From Roseococcus thiosulfatophilus (GTDB taxonomy: Bacteria > Pseudomonadota > Alphaproteobacteria > Acetobacterales > Acetobacteraceae): DNA of 64,000 bases. This document shows positions 59,334-64,000 of this stretch, in pieces. Position 1 is the stretch's first letter. Every line of letters starts with the position of its first letter. A program made the translations under genes and the position numbers. Location: assembly GCF_017311575.1 (NCBI RefSeq), contig NZ_JAFFQY010000005.1, forward strand, positions 1 through 64,000, in the 5' to 3' direction. Under the pieces are notes generated by a model. The model had not been told where the DNA came from and did no database searches. It saw only the letters and a program-made list of their open reading frames with translations.

Positions 59334-61235
59334 TCACCACCCGCCGCCGCCCCGGCTGCCCCCGCCCCCGCCCGAGAACCCCCCACCCCCCGAGCCGCTG
59401 CGCGAGGAGGAGGGGGACCGTGCGGCCGAGCCATAGGAGCTGGCCAGCGCGCGGCCCAGGCCGGACAGCCCCGACCCCCGGTAGCGCCCGCCCCGGTACC
59501 AGCGCGGCTGGTAGCCCTCGGGCGAGGTCGCGGCGCGGGCCAGCACATCGCTGAACTGCCGTGTCCAGGCCGTCTCCACGTCCAGCGCCACCGCATAGGG
59601 CAGCAGCGCCTCGAAATGTTCGGGCGTGCGGTCCGGCGGGTTGTGGAAGCGCAGGCGCTCGGCCTCGGCCACGGTGAGGTAGAGGCGCGTGCCCTCGATC
59701 TCGTCCAGCGCCTGCCGGCCGGTGGGGGTGGGCGCCTTCAGCAGATGATGGAAGACGACGTTCACCGCGACGAGCGCGACGGTGCCCGCCACCATCTCCC
59801 AGCCCATGACCTCGACCGCGAAGAAGATGCCGAACAGGGTGAACCCGATGATGACCAGCGAGGACACCGCGGCCATCACCAGGCCCAAGGCCTCGCGGAA
59901 GCCGACCCCCGCGCGCCATTGCCGGACATCCCGGGCCAGCCGAAGCGGAACATGCAGCGCCGCCCCCGAGAAGGCGCCCACCATCAGGACGAAGGGCGCC
60001 ACCGCCAGCACATGCGGGTGGGTCAGCGCCATGGCGGCCCAGCCCAGCAGGGTGATGAGCACGCCCAGCACCTTCCAGCCCGTGTTCCGCCGGAAGAAGA
60101 CGCGGTTGAAGGTGGCGTCCAGGTGCCGCCGCAGCGCCGAGCGCGCGGTGGAGAGCGCCGCATGGTTGCCCTGCTCCAGCGTGATGCTGCCGCGTCCGCC
60201 CAGCAGTTGCTGCAACAGCACCGCCTCGCCGGCCGAGGGCTCGGGCGCGCCGGGCGGCGGCACGGCGCGCGTCAGGATGATCTTGCGCGAGGCATCCTCG
60301 CCAATGGTGACATGCCCCTTCACCGCGAGGCTGATCACCGCGGCCGACAAGCATTGCGGGTCGAAGCCCATGCGCTCGATGAAGCGCATGGCGGCCGGCG
60401 GCAGGCTGGGCTGGTAGACGGGAATGATGGGCCCGCCGCGCGGGTCGCGCCCCACCCGGTGCCAGACGAAGCCGTAATAGGCGAGCAGCAGCGCCAGCAC
60501 GACGCCGCCCACCTGCAGCGGGGAACGGTTCAGCAGCCAATGCAGCGCCCCGTGCCGCGCGTCATGGCTGACGAAGCCCTGCGGGAAGCCCACGGCGATG
60601 GTGAGGTTCTCCCCCGCCGCGAGCGGCCGCGTGGCGCGGAACTCGACGCGCCCATCGCCCGGCTCGGTGATGCGCGCGTCGCCGCCGCGCTCGCCCGCGC
60701 GGCCGGTATAGGCGGATCGGCGCGTGGCGGTCGCACCCGGCGGCAGCACCACCTCGGCCGAGAGGCGCAGCACGGGGAAGGCCCAGCCCGTGCCGTTCAC
60801 GTTCCAGTAGACCTCGTCGAAACCCTCGAAGGCGCGGACCTCGTTCTCCATGCGGAAGCGCAGGCGGTAGCGGTGCACGCCATGCGGCAGCACCGCGTCC
60901 GAACGGCCGAGATAGACGCGCACGCCGCCGCCGATGCGTTCGGTGCGGTAGGTCTCCGCCTCACCGTTGCGGGTGGCCTCCAGCACCTGGAACCCCGCGC
61001 GGAAGATGCCGGCGGGGTCTATCGGGCGCAAATCATAGTCGCGGTAGATGCCGCGGCGGATGGCCTGGCCCAGCGCCAGCACCTCGATCTCCTCGGTGAC
61101 GATGAGGGCGCCATCGGCCTGGATCTCGATGCGCGCGGCAAAGTCGCGCGTGACCTCCACCTGCTGCGCTATCGCGGGCCCGGCGGCGAGCCAGAGCAGC
61201 AGCGCCAGGAGCCAGCGCGTCAGCTTCCCACCCAT
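59334..61235 (-). CDS. DUF2207 membrane protein
   Basis: A 633-residue protein. A Sec signal ([18 protein letters not shown]) precedes the periplasmic DUF2207 domain ([34 protein letters not shown], then [10 protein letters not shown]). Several membrane helices follow (around 240, 380-400 and 430-470). A cytoplasmic region ends in a Gly/Ser-rich tail ([21 protein letters not shown]). The family is widespread, usually beside lemA, and its role is unknown. ATG 61235 is preferred because AGGGGGG lies 7 bases upstream; TTG 61253 overlapping the lemA stop is an alternative. It is co-transcribed with lemA. Confidence 0.88.
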   Translation of the reverse strand: MGGKLTRWLLALLLWLAAGPAIAQQVEVTRDFAARIEIQADGALIVTEEIEVLALGQAIRRGIYRDYDLRPIDPAGIFRAGFQVLEATRNGEAETYRTERIGGGVRVYLGRSDAVLPHGVHRYRLRFRMENEVRAFEGFDEVYWNVNGTGWAFPVLRLSAEVVLPPGATATRRSAYTGRAGERGGDARITEPGDGRVEFRATRPLAAGENLTIAVGFPQGFVSHDARHGALHWLLNRSPLQVGGVVLALLLAYYGFVWHRVGRDPRGGPIIPVYQPSLPPAAMRFIERMGFDPQCLSAAVISLAVKGHVTIGEDASRKIILTRAVPPPGAPEPSAGEAVLLQQLLGGRGSITLEQGNHAALSTARSALRRHLDATFNRVFFRRNTGWKVLGVLITLLGWAAMALTHPHVLAVAPFVLMVGAFSGAALHVPLRLARDVRQWRAGVGFREALGLVMAAVSSLVIIGFTLFGIFFAVEVMGWEMVAGTVALVAVNVVFHHLLKAPTPTGRQALDEIEGTRLYLTVAEAERLRFHNPPDRTPEHFEALLPYAVALDVETAWTRQFSDVLARAATSPEGYQPRWYRGGRYRGSGLSGLGRALASSYGSAARSPSSSRSGSGGGGFSGGGGGSRGGGGW

Positions 61236-61249
61236 CAACGGCCCCCCTG

Positions 61250-61819
61250 TCAACGGAAGGAGACGGGCACGGGTCGGGAGGCGGCCTCGGCCTCGGCCTC
61301 GTCGAGGGTGAAGAATTCCGCGGGCGTGAAGCCGAAGGACTTCGCCACGATGTTGGAGGGGAACTGCTCCACCGCCACGTTCAGCTCGCGCGCCGAGCCG
61401 TTGTAGAAGCGGCGCGACATCTTGATGCGGTTCTCGGTGTCGGTCAGCTCCTGCTGGAGTTGGCGGAAATTCGCGTCGGCCTTCAGCTCGGGATAGGCCT
61501 CGCTCAGCGCGAAGAGGGATTTCAGCGTGGATTGCAGCGCGTTCTCGCTCTTCGCCTGGGCCTCGGGGCTGCCCTGGTTGGACATGGCCTCGCCACGGGC
61601 GCGCACCACCTTCTCCAGCGTCTCGCTCTCATGCCCCGCATAGCCGCGCACCGTCTCGACCAGGTTGGGAATCAGGTCGTAGCGGCGCTTCATTTGCACC
61701 TGGATGTCCGACCACGCCTCGCGCACACGGATGCGAAGCCCGACGAGCCGGTTGTAGGTGACGATGACATAGGCGGCGACCGGCACCAGGACGCCGCCCA
61801 GGATATACACCATTTCCAT
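61250..61819 (-). CDS. lemA: LemA family protein
   Basis: A 189-residue LemA protein. One N-terminal membrane helix (VYILGGVLVPVAAYVIVTY) is followed by a helical bundle with the family motifs YNRLVGLRIRVREAWSDIQVQMKRRYDLIPNLVETV, YPELKADANFRQLQQELTDTENRI and RRFYNGSARELNVAVEQFPSNIVAKSFGF. Its function is not settled; it occurs with DUF2207 or TPM-domain genes. GGAGGG lies 4 bases before ATG 61819; GTG 61822 is adjacent and also possible. Confidence 0.93.
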   Translation of the reverse strand: MEMVYILGGVLVPVAAYVIVTYNRLVGLRIRVREAWSDIQVQMKRRYDLIPNLVETVRGYAGHESETLEKVVRARGEAMSNQGSPEAQAKSENALQSTLKSLFALSEAYPELKADANFRQLQQELTDTENRIKMSRRFYNGSARELNVAVEQFPSNIVAKSFGFTPAEFFTLDEAEAEAASRPVPVSFR

Positions 61820-61873
61820 CACACCCTCCGCTGACTGTGCGCGCGAAGGTTGTAGACGAAACGACCTGTCCCG

Positions 61874-63457
61874 TCAGGTCCGGCGCACGTTCCAGAAGAC
61901 CGGGATGCCGCCGGGCTGCATCACGCCCGTCAGGTTGCGGCGATGCGCCAGCGGCTGGAAGAACTGGCCGAGCGGGATATAGGGCACGTCCTCGAACATC
62001 TGCCGCTGCAGATCGGCGGCGATGCGCTGCTGCGCCGGAAGGTCCGGTGCTTCGAACCAGGCCTCGCGCAGGCTCTCCAGGCGCTCGCTTTCCGGCCAGC
62101 CGATGAAGCCCTGCCGCCCCTGGCCGCGCAGCATGAGGTGGCCGGCGGGGTTGAGGTGATCGAGCCCGCCCCAGTTCGTGCAGAAGGCGCTCCAGCCGCC
62201 GGCATCGGGTGGCGTCTGCTGCGCGCGGCGCTGCACCACCGTGCCCCAGTCCATGGACTGGAAATCAATGTTGACCTGGAGGCGGCGGAACATGTCGGCC
62301 GCCACCTGCGACCAGGCGGCCAGGCTCGCGATGTCGGTGGTGCCGAGCAGCACGATGCGCTCGCCATTGTAGCCGCTCTCGCGGATCATGCGGCGGGCGG
62401 TCTCGATGTTGTTCTCGAAGACCTCCAGCCCCGCATCGCTGGCCAGTGGCGTGCCGGGGGTGAAGGCGCCCACGCCCGACTTGAAGCCCTGCGGGTCGCT
62501 GCCCATGAAGGCCGTCATGAAATCCGCCTGGCTCACGGCGCGCAGCAGCGCCTGGCGGAATTTCGGGTTGTTCATGGGCGCGTGCAGGTGGTTGGGCCGC
62601 ATGACGGCGATGGAGCCCAGCGGGTCCGGCACCGTCACGTTCACGTTGCGGTTCCGCCGCAGCATGGGGGCGAGGTCGGGTGTGGCCACCTCCCACCAAT
62701 CCATCTCGCCCGAGACCATGGCGTTCGCGGCGGTCGCGAAGTCGGGGATGATGTGCCACTCCACGCGGTCGAAATGCACCACCTTGGGGCCGGCCGTGCC
62801 GCTGGGCGTGCCGTTCGCGCGCGGCCGGTAGCCCGCGAATCTCTCATAGACCACGCGGCTGCCGGAGATCAGTTCGCGCGCGTTGAAGGTGAAGGGGCCG
62901 GAGCCGATGACCTGGTCGGGGCGGATCTGCGTGAAGGCGTCGGTCGCCGAGATGCTGGCCGGCATGATGAAGGGCGCGTTGGAGGTGGGCTTGGCCAGCG
63001 CGTCCAGCATCAGCCCGAAGGGCCGGCTCAGGCGGATGGTGAAGCGCCGGTCGTCCAGCGCGCGCATCTCCTCCGTGAGTGCCGCGAGGCGCGTGCCCAT
63101 GGCGTCGCGCTTGCCCCAGCGTTCGAGCGAGGCGATGCAGTCCTGCGCGCGGACGGGTTCGTTGTTGTGGAAGCGCAGGCCTTCGCGCAGCGTGAAGGTC
63201 CAGAGCTTGCCGTCATTCTCGACGGTGTGGCCTTCCACCATCTGCGGCTGCGGCTTGTATTCATCGTCCAGGCCATACAGCGTGTCCCACACCGCGAAGC
63301 CATGGTTGCGGGTGATGTAGGCGGTGGTCCAGACCGGGTCCATCACGGTCAGGTTCGCGTGGGGCACCACCTTGAGCACGCGGTTGGCCTGCGCCTGCAC
63401 GATGGAGGGCGCAGCGGCGGCGGCCGCGGCCCCCGCCAGGAAGGAACGTCGTTGCAT
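61874..63457 (-). CDS. ABC transporter substrate-binding protein, family 5 (peptide/nickel type)
   Basis: A 527-residue periplasmic solute receptor. A twin-arginine-like signal RRSFLAG ... VQAQ lies at residues 3-22. The family 5 (SBP_bac_5) fold shows WTFTLREGLRFHNNEPVRAQDCIASLERW, GSGPFTFN and FRQALLRAVSQADFM. Such proteins bind oligopeptides or other small compounds. No permease or ATPase genes are adjacent within the window; they may lie elsewhere. CAATATTG (63526-63533) is a small palindrome in the upstream region. Confidence 0.92.
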   Translation of the reverse strand: MQRRSFLAGAAAAAAAPSIVQAQANRVLKVVPHANLTVMDPVWTTAYITRNHGFAVWDTLYGLDDEYKPQPQMVEGHTVENDGKLWTFTLREGLRFHNNEPVRAQDCIASLERWGKRDAMGTRLAALTEEMRALDDRRFTIRLSRPFGLMLDALAKPTSNAPFIMPASISATDAFTQIRPDQVIGSGPFTFNARELISGSRVVYERFAGYRPRANGTPSGTAGPKVVHFDRVEWHIIPDFATAANAMVSGEMDWWEVATPDLAPMLRRNRNVNVTVPDPLGSIAVMRPNHLHAPMNNPKFRQALLRAVSQADFMTAFMGSDPQGFKSGVGAFTPGTPLASDAGLEVFENNIETARRMIRESGYNGERIVLLGTTDIASLAAWSQVAADMFRRLQVNIDFQSMDWGTVVQRRAQQTPPDAGGWSAFCTNWGGLDHLNPAGHLMLRGQGRQGFIGWPESERLESLREAWFEAPDLPAQQRIAADLQRQMFEDVPYIPLGQFFQPLAHRRNLTGVMQPGGIPVFWNVRRT

Positions 63458-63538
63458 CTCTCAGTCTCCCATGCCCGTTACGGGTCTGGGTGCGGAGCAT
63501 GACGAGCGCGGGGCCGGCATGTCCACAATATTGCAACG

Positions 63539-64000
63539 CTACAGAAGGGCTTCCCCGCGCAGCACGGGCACGCAGGCGCCGCCGACCGTGGCGTGGATGG
63601 CCTCACCTTCGCGCCGCGCCGTGGTCCGCATCAGCGAGGGCCGCCCCATCTCGACACCCTGGGTGATGTCGAAGCGCGCCGCGGCGTCGGCGGTCAGCGA
63701 CAGGCGCAGCGCGGCCAGCGGCGCGGCGGCGCTGCCGGTCGCGGCATCCTCCATGGTGCCGGTCAGGGGGGCGAACATGCGGGCGCGAAGTGTCTCCGTG
63801 CCCGTCACCGCGTAGAGGTAGAGCGGCAATCCGCGCGCGCCGAGATGCGGGAACTCCCGCGCGGCGGCGGCGAAGGCGGCGGGGTCGGGGCGGGCCTGCG
63901 TCAGCGCCGCCTCCGTCACCTGCGCAATGATGAAGAAGTTGCCGCAGGCGGCGATGACGGGGGCGTGGCCTTCGGTGATGACATCGGCGGGTGCCAGGCC
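63539..64000 (-). CDS. PhzF-family isomerase, C-terminal part
   Basis: The gene runs off the right edge; 153 residues are visible, starting GLAPADVITEGHAPVIAACG. The second half of the PhzF fold is clear: ARMFAPLTGTMEDAATGSAAAPLAALRL and FDITQGVEMGRPSLM, typical of PhzF/diaminopimelate epimerase-like proteins. The N-terminal catalytic Glu lies outside the window. The substrate of most members is unknown. It is on the same strand as the ABC receptor, 81 bases apart. Confidence 0.85.
   Translation of the reverse strand, partial: GLAPADVITEGHAPVIAACGNFFIIAQVTEAALTQARPDPAAFAAAAREFPHLGARGLPLYLYAVTGTETLRARMFAPLTGTMEDAATGSAAAPLAALRLSLTADAAARFDITQGVEMGRPSLMRTTARREGEAIHATVGGACVPVLRGEALL

Noticed and set aside
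1-64000. tRNA, rRNA, insertion sequences, prophage or integron sites
   Set aside because: No cloverleaf-like sequences, transposase or integrase reading frames or terminal inverted repeats were recognised by eye. Coding density and composition look even across the window.

Overview
The window is very GC-rich (roughly 70% by eye) with strong G/C third-position bias and tightly packed genes, often with ATGA, TGATG or GTGA stop/start overlaps. The gene set (Bug-family receptor, DUF3126, DUF1194, BigR/SqrR-type ArsR regulator with persulfide dioxygenase, malonyl-CoA decarboxylase, A. tumefaciens-like type VI secretion layout) suggests an alphaproteobacterium, most likely an Acetobacteraceae (Roseomonas-like) member. 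That assignment is inference from gene content. No rRNA, tRNA, insertion sequence, phage or CRISPR is visible.

Layout. 1-709: end of an isochorismatase-fold hydrolase and a DUF305 metal-binding protein. 710-7385 (minus): a three-gene transglutaminase / ATP-grasp / alpha-E cluster. 7486-8565: a class V aminotransferase, followed by three 55-bp tandem repeats with conserved hairpins. 8746-11359: a sulfide-response module (sulfite exporter, rhodanese, ArsR-type sensor, persulfide dioxygenase) around a compact divergent promoter. 11452-25554: housekeeping and metabolism: DUF3126, hybrid histidine kinase, cysE-cysK, Bug receptor, oxidoreductase, GNAT, CopD-like membrane protein, ParA, racemase-like protein, sulfite dehydrogenase pair, NAD(P)HX repair, malonyl-CoA decarboxylase and a DUF1194 vWA protein.

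25626-58690 is dominated by a type VI secretion system (T6SS). It opens with a lipoprotein coupled to a secreted WD40-caspase protein. Then come vgrG, a DUF6931-like protein, PAAR, tagH (FHA), tssK, tssL (with OmpA domain), tssM, tagF and pppA on the plus strand, closed by a strong hairpin. hcp and clpV lie on the minus strand. tssA, and tssB with two tssC genes, tagJ, tssE, tssF and tssG, follow on the plus strand. The last block continues into two tandem SAM methyltransferases, an OmpA-like protein and a membrane-anchored HExxH protein. TssJ and the PpkA kinase are not seen in the window, although the phosphatase, the FHA protein and a TssL N-terminal threonine motif are present.

58691-64000 (minus): a glutamine amidotransferase (PabA/TrpG), a DUF2207 membrane protein with LemA, a family 5 ABC substrate-binding protein and a truncated PhzF-family gene.

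How the parts fit: sulfur handling recurs (cysteine synthesis, persulfide oxidation, sulfite export, sulfite oxidation). The T6SS region holds the most unusual material: the WD40-caspase/lipoprotein pair, the twin methyltransferases, and a periplasmic HExxH protein whose cytoplasmic tail resembles the phospho-regulated TssL tail.
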